From Verrucomicrobiota bacterium (GTDB lineage: Bacteria; Verrucomicrobiota; Verrucomicrobiia; Opitutales; Opitutaceae): 25,861 nt of DNA. The stretch is taken from contig JAEWIY010000066.1 of assembly GCA_023386835.1 (NCBI GenBank), positions 1 to 25,861 of the forward strand, in the 5' to 3' direction. The translations under genes and the position numbers were made by a program. The notes beneath the pieces are model-generated. The model was not told the DNA's origin. It did not search any database and was given only the letters and a program-made list of their open reading frames with translations. This document shows, piece by piece, positions 1 through 7,471 of the stretch; the first letter of the stretch is position 1, and each line of letters starts with the position of its first letter.

Positions 1-231
1 GCTGTGGACCGGCCAAATTGCTGTCGGTCTGCGCATGCCTGATGAGCACCAGTGTTGCCATGGGCGGGGGCGGGAAGAGAACCGCACCTCGTCGATTGAC
101 GATCTCCCGTGCCGGTTCCCGCCCGAGGGCAAGTTTTCGGCCAAACGACAGCCATCGACCAGGCCATCGAACGGCACCGGCGGCCGCGTTTGGCCCAACC
201 GGGAGCGGCAGATCGAGCTCAGCCCGGGGAA
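1..231. other. Left edge, no gene called
   Basis: This stretch lies downstream of the minus-strand oxidoreductase gene. Open frames here translate to arginine- and proline-rich, low-complexity sequence of the kind GC-rich DNA gives by chance, and I recognise no protein in them. I see no RNA gene or clear terminator. A gene entering from the left edge cannot be excluded. Confidence 0.5.
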
Positions 232-1560
232 TCAGGCCGCCGGATACGTGTAACCGTCGCGGTATTCACGCTTCAGGTACGCGTTCGCGGCCTCGTCACC
301 GATGAAGCGTTCGCGCTCGCCATCCCATTCCAAGCTCCGGCCGTGCTTGAGCGCGATCATGCCAAGCAGGGCCAGGTTGCTCGACAGGTGGATCTCGCCG
401 ACGTCGCACACGGGCGGCCGGCCCGTGCGAATCGAATCGAGAAAGTCAGCCCACAGCTCCCGGATGTTCTGCCCGTCCGGATCGTTCAACTGGGCCGCCT
501 CATGTCGGCTGGGTTCGTTCTGGCGGGCCGGATAAAACGTCCAACCGGACTGCCAGCCGAGGTGGAGCGTGCCCTTGGTGCCGTAGAAGTAGCAGCCGAC
601 GGGTTCACCCTTCTCCGCGCCATTACCGGCAAAACGGCGATGCTCCCACTGGACCGTGAAACCACTAAACTGATACGTGGCCACCTGATGGTCCGGAGCG
701 TCGCTCGTCTGGGTGTCGGGCGTCAGCACCGGCGCACCAAAAACGGGTCGGCCTCCCTCCGAGTAGACACGGCTCGTGTGCTTCTCACCGGTGATCCACA
801 GCACCTGGTCCAGCCAATGAATCCCCCAGTCGCCGAGCGTGCCGTTGGCAAAGTCCAGGTAGTTGCGGAAACCCCGCGGATGGATGCCGGGGACGTACGG
901 CCGCAGTGGAGCGGGCCCACACCAGCGGTCCCAGTCGAGCTCACGCGGCACCGGTTGCGTCGCCTGTGGCTCCTCGCGTCCACCGCCGCCCGTGTGCACG
1001 AAACAGCGCACCATGCCGATTTCACCGATGCCGCCGTTGCGGATGAAGTCGCGCGCGCTGATGTTGTGCGGCGAGATGCGGCGGTGCGTGCCGACCTGGA
1101 CCCTTCGCTGCGCCTTGCGGGCGGCGTTCACCATCGCGCGCCCTTCCAGGATCGTGTGGCCGATCGGCTTCTCCACAAAAACGTGCGCCCCGGCCTCGAT
1201 GGCGGCGATCGTGGGCAACGCGTGCCAGTGGTCCGGAGTGGCGACAATGACGATGTCCGGCCGCGTGTCCGCCAGCAGGTCGCGGTAATCCACAAAAACC
1301 GGAGGTTCGTCGCCGGTGCCGGTGCGGACGTTGGCCTGCGTCGCGGTGAGGTGGCGTGTATCCACGTCGCAAAGACCAACGATGCGACAGGATCCGCTGG
1401 CCATCGCTTCACGCAGGATGTTATTGCCCCACCAGCCGCAGCCGATGAGGGCTGTGCGGAACCGGTCCGGCGCCCCCGCGTTGACGGCTCGGGACCAGCG
1501 GGGCAGGAGGGTGAGGGACGCGGCAGTGGCCGTGGTGTGGAGGAAGCGGCGGCGGTTCAT
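232..1560 (-). CDS. Tat-exported Gfo/Idh/MocA-family oxidoreductase
   Basis: This 442-residue protein is an NAD(P)-dependent sugar or cyclitol dehydrogenase of the Gfo/Idh/MocA family; its substrate is unknown. The N-terminus carries a twin-arginine leader (RRRFLH, residues 3-8, then a short hydrophobic stretch), so it is probably folded with cofactor and exported to the periplasm. The Rossmann fold begins near residue 36 with GCGWWG at 40-45. The family EKP motif, with the catalytic lysine, is at 130-132. A GDWGIHWLDQ segment corresponds to the C-terminal Asp/His active-site region. The ATG at 1560 places the Tat motif at the very N-terminus; upstream sequence shows no clear Shine-Dalgarno site. 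The gene is divergent from the ebo-like operon, with 228 bp between the starts holding a strong inverted repeat. Family is certain; export is inferred from the leader, and any link to the ebo genes is unproven. Confidence 0.9.
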   Translation of the reverse strand: MNRRRFLHTTATAASLTLLPRWSRAVNAGAPDRFRTALIGCGWWGNNILREAMASGSCRIVGLCDVDTRHLTATQANVRTGTGDEPPVFVDYRDLLADTRPDIVIVATPDHWHALPTIAAIEAGAHVFVEKPIGHTILEGRAMVNAARKAQRRVQVGTHRRISPHNISARDFIRNGGIGEIGMVRCFVHTGGGGREEPQATQPVPRELDWDRWCGPAPLRPYVPGIHPRGFRNYLDFANGTLGDWGIHWLDQVLWITGEKHTSRVYSEGGRPVFGAPVLTPDTQTSDAPDHQVATYQFSGFTVQWEHRRFAGNGAEKGEPVGCYFYGTKGTLHLGWQSGWTFYPARQNEPSRHEAAQLNDPDGQNIRELWADFLDSIRTGRPPVCDVGEIHLSSNLALLGMIALKHGRSLEWDGERERFIGDEAANAYLKREYRDGYTYPAA

Positions 1561-1587
1561 GGGGTAGGCGCCCAGTGAACGGAAAAG

Positions 1588-1620
1588 CGCGGCCCAAGCA
1601 AAGACGGTTGTTGGGCCGCG
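1588..1620 (-). promoter_or_regulatory. 10-bp-stem hairpin in the oxidoreductase leader
   Basis: CGCGGCCCAA (1588-1597) and TTGGGCCGCG (1611-1620) are perfect inverted complements around a 13-nt loop. Read on the minus strand, the stem is followed by CTTTTCC and ends 27 nt before the oxidoreductase ATG. It therefore resembles an intrinsic terminator placed in a 5' leader, that is, an attenuator. It could instead be an operator shared by the two divergent transcripts. The inverted repeat is directly visible; its function is inferred. Confidence 0.5.
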
Positions 1621-1788
1621 GATCGGATCGTTTAGGGCCGTTGGGACCGCCAGTCTGACCGTTTAATTCCGTCGGTTCGCCCCTGCATTCCAGCCGCGGC
1701 GGGCGCAACGGCGGGTTGCTACCGTGGGAGGTTTTCGCTTTCTTGACCGACTCGGGTCTGCGCACACAGACCTTTTCCCTCTCCGAAC

Positions 1789-2091
1789 ATGCCGTCCAAA
1801 GTTTCCGGTCAATCGAGCGCGGTCGCCCCTTCCGTGGGCGAAGCGTTGGTGGAGAACGACTTCGTGCCGATTCGGGCGAAGTTGCTCGAGGTTGCGGCGT
1901 TCCTGGACCGGGTGGAGCGTTACGGCGTCGCCGGCGACTTTCGGTGCGACGCGCTCCGGCAGGCCGTCGATATCGTGGCGGACGGCAAACCCGAGCGCGC
2001 CCGCCGGATCCTGGAACTGTTGAGCGATCCGACGAAAGAGCCGGTCGCGGCGTCCACGGGCAAGGCGGTCGGAGCTTGGAAGCGCAGCTAA
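1789..2091 (+). CDS. Small protein leading the ebo-type operon
   Basis: I do not recognise this 100-residue protein. About 20 low-complexity Ser/Ala/Val residues precede a charged, probably helical core (residues about 19-82) containing VPIRAKLLEVAAFLDRVERYG and, near residues 67-82, RARRILELLSDPT; the tail is basic. There is no signal peptide or membrane segment. It sits 6 nt before eboB on the same strand, so co-transcription is likely. In other organisms the first gene of the cluster, eboA, encodes a much longer protein, and I see no clear EboA similarity here. The ATG follows a pyrimidine-rich leader (CCTTTTCCCTCTCC) with no Shine-Dalgarno site. A TTGACC at 1743-1748 could be a -35 element, but no good -10 is visible. 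Helical content and cytoplasmic location are inferences. Confidence 0.7.
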   Translation: MPSKVSGQSSAVAPSVGEALVENDFVPIRAKLLEVAAFLDRVERYGVAGDFRCDALRQAVDIVADGKPERARRILELLSDPTKEPVAASTGKAVGAWKRS

Positions 2092-2097
2092 ACCGCC

Positions 2098-2913
2098 ATG
2101 CGTTACATCGAACCTCACGGCCACATGGTGAGCCGCACGACGGATGACTATCTCGCGATGGTCACGGCGGGCTGCGCAGCGGTCTGCGAACCCGCCTTCT
2201 GGGCCGGTTTTGATCGCGGCTCGGTGCACGGCTTCCGCGACTACTTCCGTCAACTCACCCAATACGAACCGGCGCGCGCCGCGAAGTTTGGGCTGCCGCA
2301 TTATTGCTGGTTGTGCCTGAACCCGAAGGAGGCCGAGGACCTCGGCCTGGCCCGCGCGGTCCTGGAGATGATTCCGGAGTTCCTCGATGCGCCAAACGTG
2401 CTGGGCATCGGCGAGATCGGGCTGAATCGAAACACCCGCAACGAACTGCGCGTGCTCGAGGACCACATCACGCTGGCGGTGCGCCACCAGCAGCTGATCC
2501 TGGTGCATACGCCGCACCTGGAGGACAAACTCAAGGGCACGCGGTTGATCCTCGACGTGCTGGATGCAGCGGGCGTGAACCCGGCTCGTGTCATCATCGA
2601 CCATGTCGAGGAACACACCGTCCGGGCTGTGCTCGACCGGGGCTACTGGGCCGGCATCACGTTGTATCCAGATTCCAAGGCATCACCGCCCCGGGCCACC
2701 GACATGCTGGAGACGTGCGGCCATGAGCGCATCTGGCTGAACTCAGCCTGCGATTGGGGCGTGAGTGATCCCCTGGCCGTGCCGAAGACCGCGCTCGAGA
2801 TGCGACGCCGCGGGCACGATGTCGCGTTCATCGAACAGGTGCTGTTTCACAACCCGGTCCGCTTTCTTTCGCAGTGTCCGAAGTTTCGGGTGCTCGGGGG
2901 AGGCGCATCATGA
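2098..2913 (+). CDS. eboB: EboB, TatD-like metal-dependent hydrolase
   Basis: This 271-residue protein has a TatD/amidohydrolase-type TIM barrel and matches EboB of the ebo/edb metabolite-traffic cluster. The full metal-ligand set appears in TatD order: HGH at residues 7-9, E106 in GIGEIGLN, H137 in VHTPH, D168-H169 in IIDHVEE, and D219 in SACDWG. It has no signal peptide and should be cytoplasmic. TatD relatives are nucleases or amidohydrolases, but the natural substrate of EboB is unknown, so DNase activity should not be assumed. The ATG is chosen because it puts HxH at the usual N-terminal position and lies 6 nt after the preceding gene. The stop overlaps the eboE start as ATGA. Family identity is strong; the Ebo assignment rests on the five-gene neighbourhood. 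Confidence 0.9.
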   Translation: MRYIEPHGHMVSRTTDDYLAMVTAGCAAVCEPAFWAGFDRGSVHGFRDYFRQLTQYEPARAAKFGLPHYCWLCLNPKEAEDLGLARAVLEMIPEFLDAPNVLGIGEIGLNRNTRNELRVLEDHITLAVRHQQLILVHTPHLEDKLKGTRLILDVLDAAGVNPARVIIDHVEEHTVRAVLDRGYWAGITLYPDSKASPPRATDMLETCGHERIWLNSACDWGVSDPLAVPKTALEMRRRGHDVAFIEQVLFHNPVRFLSQCPKFRVLGGGAS

Positions 2914-4139
2914 GGCTGCGCGGCGGCCTGCATCTCGCCTACTGCACCAACGTTCATCGTGGCGAGACATGGGCGGAGACGTTCACCGCGCTGGAGCAGC
3001 ACGTGCTGCCCGTGCGGCAGCACGTCGCCGCCGGCGTGCCGTACGCGATTGGCTTGCGGCTGGGGGCGCGCGCCGCACGGGAGCTGAGCGACCGTGAAAC
3101 GCTGGTGGGATTCCAACGCTGGCTCGAGCGGCACGACTGCTACGTTTTCACGATCAATGGCTTTCCGTACGGCAGCTTTCACGGCACCCGCGTGAAGGAG
3201 CAGGTGTACGCGCCGGATTGGTCGACGCCCGACCGGCTTGAGTACACGTTGCGGCTGTTTGAGTTGCTGGCGGAACTGGTGCCGGAGGACGTGGCTGGCA
3301 GCGTCAGTACCGTGCCGGGCTCGTTCAAGGGCTTCGTCACGGCCGAACCGGAGCGGCGATCGGCGATTTTCCGGCAACTCACCGCCTGTGGCCGCGCCAT
3401 TGAAGCGCTGGCGCGGCGAACAGGTCGCGATCTGCACCTTGGGCTCGAGCCGGAGCCGATGTGCCTGCTTGAGACGACGGTCGAGACGGTGGATTTTTTT
3501 GCGGAGTGGCAGCAACAGGAGCGAGGCGCGTCGGCTTTGTTGCCGTATGTGGGTGTCAACTACGACTGCTGTCATCTCGCCGTGGAGTTCGAGTCCGCGG
3601 GGGCCGCGCTTGACCGGCTCCGTGCCGCGGGTTTGCGGCTGAGCAAGCTGCACCTGAGTTCCGCGTTGCGAGTGCAGCCGGATGTCGCGGGTCGCGCCGC
3701 GTTGGAGGCGTTCGTCGAGCCCGTTTACCTGCACCAGGTGGTGGTCGGCACAACCGAGGAGCAACCGGTGCAGGCGCGCTACCTCGATCTGCCGGAGGCC
3801 TTGGCCACCTCGGCAGGCGACGGGGCGGGCGAGTGGCGTGTGCACTTTCATGTGCCGCTGCACCACGCGCCGGCCGCACCGTTGTCCGACACGCGTCACC
3901 ATCTGATCGAGGCCCTCGACTGGCTGGCGGCGCATCCGGGCGCCTGCCAGCACCTCGAAATGGAAACCTACACCTGGGAGGTATTGCCGCCGGCCTTACG
4001 TTTGCCGATCGGTCAGCAGATCGTGCAGGAGTACGAGTGGACACTCGGTGCGCTGGCGGAGCGCGGTTTGGCCGATCCAGGCGCAGGCCAGGCGACGCGG
4101 ACGGGTGTTGGAACGCTGTTGGGGGAGGCGGGCGTGTGA
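2910..4139 (+). CDS. eboE: EboE, xylose-isomerase-like TIM barrel protein
   Basis: This 409-residue protein belongs to the sugar phosphate isomerase / AP endonuclease 2 superfamily and corresponds to EboE ('metabolite traffic protein'). Candidate metal ligands are spread through the barrel as in that fold: E180 and E182 in GLEPEP, D219 and H222 in YDCCHLAVEFE, H248 in KLHLSS, H312 and H314 in HFHVPL, and E350/E352 in LEMETYTW. There is no signal peptide. I chose the ATG at 2910 because it overlaps the eboB stop (ATGA), is preceded by GGGGGAGG, and starts just before the first beta strand (LRGGLHLAYCTNVHRG). An upstream ATG at 2874 would add 12 residues read from inside eboB. Isomerase or lyase chemistry on a sugar-like substrate is inferred from the fold only. 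Confidence 0.88.
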   Translation: MRLRGGLHLAYCTNVHRGETWAETFTALEQHVLPVRQHVAAGVPYAIGLRLGARAARELSDRETLVGFQRWLERHDCYVFTINGFPYGSFHGTRVKEQVYAPDWSTPDRLEYTLRLFELLAELVPEDVAGSVSTVPGSFKGFVTAEPERRSAIFRQLTACGRAIEALARRTGRDLHLGLEPEPMCLLETTVETVDFFAEWQQQERGASALLPYVGVNYDCCHLAVEFESAGAALDRLRAAGLRLSKLHLSSALRVQPDVAGRAALEAFVEPVYLHQVVVGTTEEQPVQARYLDLPEALATSAGDGAGEWRVHFHVPLHHAPAAPLSDTRHHLIEALDWLAAHPGACQHLEMETYTWEVLPPALRLPIGQQIVQEYEWTLGALAERGLADPGAGQATRTGVGTLLGEAGV

Positions 4140-4906
4140 CAGCAGGCGGAGCCCCCGCCGAACGGTCCGCGATCCGGGTTTGGGCGGACCTCGCACGGGC
4201 GGGCAATTTTCCCTCGGTGGCCAGCAACGTCGTGGCGGCCCTGGTGCTCTCACGAGTCGCCGGACCGTCGTGGCCGGAGCCGGTGATCCTGTGGGTCGCG
4301 GTCCTCAGCGGCTGTTTTGCCTACGCGGGTGGAGCGACTTTTAACGACGTCGCCGATGCGCACTTTGACGCGGCGCGCCAACCTTGGCGGCCGATTCCGC
4401 AGCGCGCCGTTTCGCGCACGGCCGCGGCCTGGCTGGGCGTCACCCAACTCGCGGTGGCGGTGGCCGGATTGTTGTTCCTCGGTGCCTCACCGTTTCGTGT
4501 CGGGCTGCTGGTGGCCGTGATCGCGGCGTACGATTGGCTGCATAAACGTTGGGGTGGCAGCGTGCTCCTGATGGGGGGCTGTCGCGCTCTGCTGGCGCTC
4601 TCGATCGCCTCGTTGCCCGGGCACACTGACACACCGGCGCTGCTGATCTGGGTGGGCAGCCTGTTTGTGTACATCGTCGTGCTCAGCGTGATCGCGCGGC
4701 GCGAGGCAGGTCTGGCGCGGCAGGGCGGGGAGGCCGCCAGGGCGCGGGCGCAGCGGATCGGCCGATGGGTGGGGCAGTTGCTGGCTGCGATGCCGCTGGT
4801 GGATGCCGCGGCGCTGGCAGTGGTGGGCGCATGGCTGCCCGCCGCTGTCTGTTTGTTGGCGTACCCGCTTGGGCGCTTGGCACAGCGGCTGGCGGCCTCA
4901 ACGTAG
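4136..4906 (+). CDS. eboC: EboC, UbiA-family prenyltransferase
   Basis: This 256-residue integral membrane protein of the UbiA superfamily corresponds to EboC. The first aspartate-rich motif, which binds Mg-prenyl-diphosphate, is intact: N70-D71-x-x-D74-x-x-x-D78. The second motif is reduced to YDWLHKR (D133, H136, K137). About seven hydrophobic segments run to the C-terminus. No ATG fits the start. GTG at 4136 overlaps the eboE stop (GTGA), is preceded by GGGGGAGGCGGGC, and gives a 40-residue N-terminus before the first membrane helix, so I chose it. A longer frame open from 3833 lies inside eboE and reads as non-coding. UbiA enzymes transfer an isoprenoid chain to an acceptor; both acceptor and donor are unknown here. 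This is the only membrane-embedded Ebo protein in the operon. Confidence 0.88.
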   Translation: MTAGGAPAERSAIRVWADLARAGNFPSVASNVVAALVLSRVAGPSWPEPVILWVAVLSGCFAYAGGATFNDVADAHFDAARQPWRPIPQRAVSRTAAAWLGVTQLAVAVAGLLFLGASPFRVGLLVAVIAAYDWLHKRWGGSVLLMGGCRALLALSIASLPGHTDTPALLIWVGSLFVYIVVLSVIARREAGLARQGGEAARARAQRIGRWVGQLLAAMPLVDAAALAVVGAWLPAAVCLLAYPLGRLAQRLAAST

Positions 4907-4913
4907 CAGTGTG

Positions 4914-6089
4914 ATGATGGCAGCTTCGGCGGATGTCTTTTCCCTGCCGGTGCACTTCCGCGAGGAGCACCGGCTGATCTTCACGCGCGATGTCTTCGCG
5001 CCCGCCAACCGTGTGCTGGCCGAAGTGCTGGCCCCGCGCGAACCTGGCGAAAGCGTCCGCGCGCTCGTCTTTCTCGATGCGGCGCTGGAGAAGGTCGCGC
5101 CCGGTTTGGTGGAGCGCATCCAGCAGTGGTTTGCCCAAAACGATGTGGCGGCGAGCCTGGCGGCGCCTCCGGTCGTGCTCCCCGGCGGTGAAGGCGCGAA
5201 GAACTCGTTCGCGGAACTCGAGCACGTTTGGAGCGAGATCAACCACGCCGGCCTCTGCCGGCACTCGTACATCGTGGCCGTGGGCGGCGGCGCGCTGCTC
5301 GATCTGGTCGGGTTCGCCGCCTCGACCGCTCATCGCGGCATCCCTCTGGTGCGCCTGCCCACCACCAGCCTCAGCCAGGGCGATGGCGGTGTGGGCGTGA
5401 AGAACGGCATCAATTACTTTGGCAAAAAGAACTGGCTCGGGGCGTTCACGATTCCGCATGCGGTGATCAACGACGCCGACTTCCTGCACCTGCTGCCGGA
5501 GCGCGAACGGCGCGCCGGCCTGATCGAAGCGCTGAAGGTCGGACTGATTCGGCATGCACCCTTGTTCAACTACATCCACGAGCACGCGGAAGCGCTGGCG
5601 CGGTTTGATCCGGTGCCGTTCGAACACGTGATCAGCCTCAGCGCGCGCCAGCACCTGGAGCATATCGCCACCGCCGGAGATCCATTCGAGCGCGGCTCGG
5701 CCCGGCCGCTGGATTTCGGACACTGGTCCGCCCACAAGCTCGAGCAGATGTCCGCCTTCCGGCTGCGCCACGGCGAAGCCGTGGCGATTGGCATGGCGCT
5801 CGATGTCCTCTACGCAGTGCGGACAGGCGTGCTGCTCGCTTCTCTCGGTGAACAAATCATTCAGATCATTCGCACCCTGGAGTTTGAGCTGTTCGTACCG
5901 GAGCTCGAACAACGTGATGCCAGCGGTCGCCGCACGGTGCTCGCCGGTCTCGACGAGTTTCGCGAACACATGGGCGGCCGCCTGACGATTCCGCTCATCC
6001 GGGCGCCGGGTTTGCGGCACGATGTGCACGCGATGGACGTGGACGTGGTCGACGCGGCGATTGATGAATTGCGGACGCGCCATGGCTGA
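4914..6089 (+). CDS. eboD: EboD, 3-dehydroquinate-synthase-like cyclase
   Basis: This 391-residue protein belongs to the sugar phosphate cyclase superfamily and resembles the ebo-cluster AroB paralogue EboD. The NAD-binding segment is GGGALLDLVGF (residues 124-134, D130). The catalytic lysine region GVKNGINYFGKKNWLGAF starts near K163 and aligns with AroB GKTGVNHPLGKNMIGAF. The metal ligands E205, H270 and H286 are present, with HWSAH (270-274) in place of the usual HTFGH. It is thus probably catalytically competent, but the altered metal loop suggests it is not the housekeeping AroB. Start candidates are GTG 4911, ATG 4914 and ATG 4917; I chose 4914, 7 nt after the eboC stop, with no clear Shine-Dalgarno site. 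Its product is probably a cyclic polyol or ketone, which is an inference. Confidence 0.87.
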   Translation: MMAASADVFSLPVHFREEHRLIFTRDVFAPANRVLAEVLAPREPGESVRALVFLDAALEKVAPGLVERIQQWFAQNDVAASLAAPPVVLPGGEGAKNSFAELEHVWSEINHAGLCRHSYIVAVGGGALLDLVGFAASTAHRGIPLVRLPTTSLSQGDGGVGVKNGINYFGKKNWLGAFTIPHAVINDADFLHLLPERERRAGLIEALKVGLIRHAPLFNYIHEHAEALARFDPVPFEHVISLSARQHLEHIATAGDPFERGSARPLDFGHWSAHKLEQMSAFRLRHGEAVAIGMALDVLYAVRTGVLLASLGEQIIQIIRTLEFELFVPELEQRDASGRRTVLAGLDEFREHMGGRLTIPLIRAPGLRHDVHAMDVDVVDAAIDELRTRHG

Positions 6090-7458
6090 ACGGATCGCGG
6101 TACTCAACGTCGTGGGTCTCACGTCGCGCCTGCTCGGTGCGAACATGCCCCGGCTGCACGCGGCTGCGCAGGCGGGTGGGCTGACCCGAATCCGTCCGGT
6201 CTTGCCGGCGGTGACCTGCACCGCGCAGAGCACGTACCTGACCGGCCTGCCGCCGGCCCAGCACGGCTGCGTCGCCAACGGTTGGTATCATCGCGAACTG
6301 GCGGAGCATCAGTTCTGGAAGCAATCCAATCATGTCGTCCAGGGAGAGAAGCTCTGGGAGAAAGCGCGGGCCGCGCGACCGGGCTTCACCTGCGCGAAGC
6401 TGTTTTGGTGGTACAACATGTACTCGACCGCGGACTGGTCGATCACGCCGCGGCCGATGTATCCAGCGGATGGACGCAAGGTCTTCGACGTTTACAGCCA
6501 TCCGATGAGCATCCGGGACGAGATCAAACGAGATCTCGGTCCGTTCCCCTTCCCAAGTTTCTGGGGACCGACGGCGGGCATTGCGTCGTCCAAATGGATC
6601 GCGCGTTCGGCGGAGTGGATCGAGGAGAGGCACCAACCGGACCTGTCGCTGGTGTATCTGCCGCACCTCGACTACAACCTGCAGCGGCTCGGGCCGGAGG
6701 ATCCGAAGCTGGTGCCCGATCTGCAGGCCATCGACCGGGTGGCGGGCGACCTGCTCGATTTCTATGCGCGGCGTGGGGTGCGCACGGTCGTCCTCTCGGA
6801 GTACGGCATCACGGCGGTACGCCGATCGATCGCGCTCAACCGGGTGTTTCGCGAACTCGGTTGGATCACGATCAAGGAGGAACTGGGGCGCGAGCTGCTC
6901 GATTGCGGCGCCAGTCGCGTCTTTGCGATCGCGGATCACCAGGTCGCGCACATCTACGTCAATGATCGCACCCTGCTCGCACGTGCTCGCGCTGTGGTGG
7001 AGGCGGTCGATGGCGTGGAACAAGTCCTCGATCGCGACGGAAAAGCCGCGGCCGGGCTCGATCATGAACGCGCGGGTGACCTCGTGGCGTTCTCGGCGGA
7101 GGACGCGTGGTTCACGTATTACTACTGGAACGACGAGACCAAGGCGCCGGACTTCGCCCGCACCGTCGATATCCACCGGAAGTACGGTTACGATCCGGTG
7201 GAATTGTTCGTCGATCCGCAACTGAAGCTCGCGAAGGCGCGCATTGTCGGAAAGTTGCTGCGCAAAAAGCTGGGCTTTCGGATGCTGATGGACGTCATCC
7301 CGCTCGATCCGTCGCTCGTCAAAGGCTCACACGGCGCGTGCCCGCGGGATCCGGCGGAGTGGCCGGTCCTGATTGGCGCAGGCACCCAAGCGGAAGCGAT
7401 TGAGGCGACCGCTGTGCACCAGCGGTTGCTGGACCTCTGTGTGGGCGCCGCGGGCTGA
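6082..7458 (+). CDS. eboF: EboF, type I phosphodiesterase-fold protein
   Basis: This 458-residue protein of the alkaline phosphatase/nucleotide pyrophosphatase superfamily corresponds to EboF and closes the operon. The nucleophile region PAVTCTAQSTYLTG (T45 the likely nucleophile) with QHG shortly after matches the NPP pattern. Several metal positions differ from classical NPPs: the first DG motif reads NVVGLT, the D-x-x-x-H region reads D197YNLQ201, and the usual SDHG reads SEYGI. DHQVAH follows later. No signal peptide or membrane segment is visible, unlike most secreted NPPs. The ATG at 6082 overlaps eboD by 8 nt. It converges with the Ku gene, with only 13 bp between them. Phosphatase or phosphodiesterase activity, or loss of it, is unproven. 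Confidence 0.86.
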   Translation: MAERIAVLNVVGLTSRLLGANMPRLHAAAQAGGLTRIRPVLPAVTCTAQSTYLTGLPPAQHGCVANGWYHRELAEHQFWKQSNHVVQGEKLWEKARAARPGFTCAKLFWWYNMYSTADWSITPRPMYPADGRKVFDVYSHPMSIRDEIKRDLGPFPFPSFWGPTAGIASSKWIARSAEWIEERHQPDLSLVYLPHLDYNLQRLGPEDPKLVPDLQAIDRVAGDLLDFYARRGVRTVVLSEYGITAVRRSIALNRVFRELGWITIKEELGRELLDCGASRVFAIADHQVAHIYVNDRTLLARARAVVEAVDGVEQVLDRDGKAAAGLDHERAGDLVAFSAEDAWFTYYYWNDETKAPDFARTVDIHRKYGYDPVELFVDPQLKLAKARIVGKLLRKKLGFRMLMDVIPLDPSLVKGSHGACPRDPAEWPVLIGAGTQAEAIEATAVHQRLLDLCVGAAG

Positions 7459-7471
7459 ATCCGCGGGGCAA

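Noticed and set aside
109..1578. A 489-codon open frame opposite the first oxidoreductase gene
   Set aside because: Its translation is arginine/alanine/valine-rich with no recognisable motif, and the other strand encodes a full Gfo/Idh/MocA protein with all family motifs. Long antisense frames are expected in GC-rich DNA.
2098..2913. Calling the TatD-like gene a housekeeping tatD DNase
   Set aside because: Its context of four further Ebo-type genes with overlapping starts fits EboB better, and sequence alone gives no evidence for nuclease activity.
4683..6278. A 531-codon minus-strand open frame opposite eboD
   Set aside because: It is low-complexity and unlike any family, and fully overlaps a recognisable cyclase gene. 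I treat it as a shadow of the GC-rich codon pattern.
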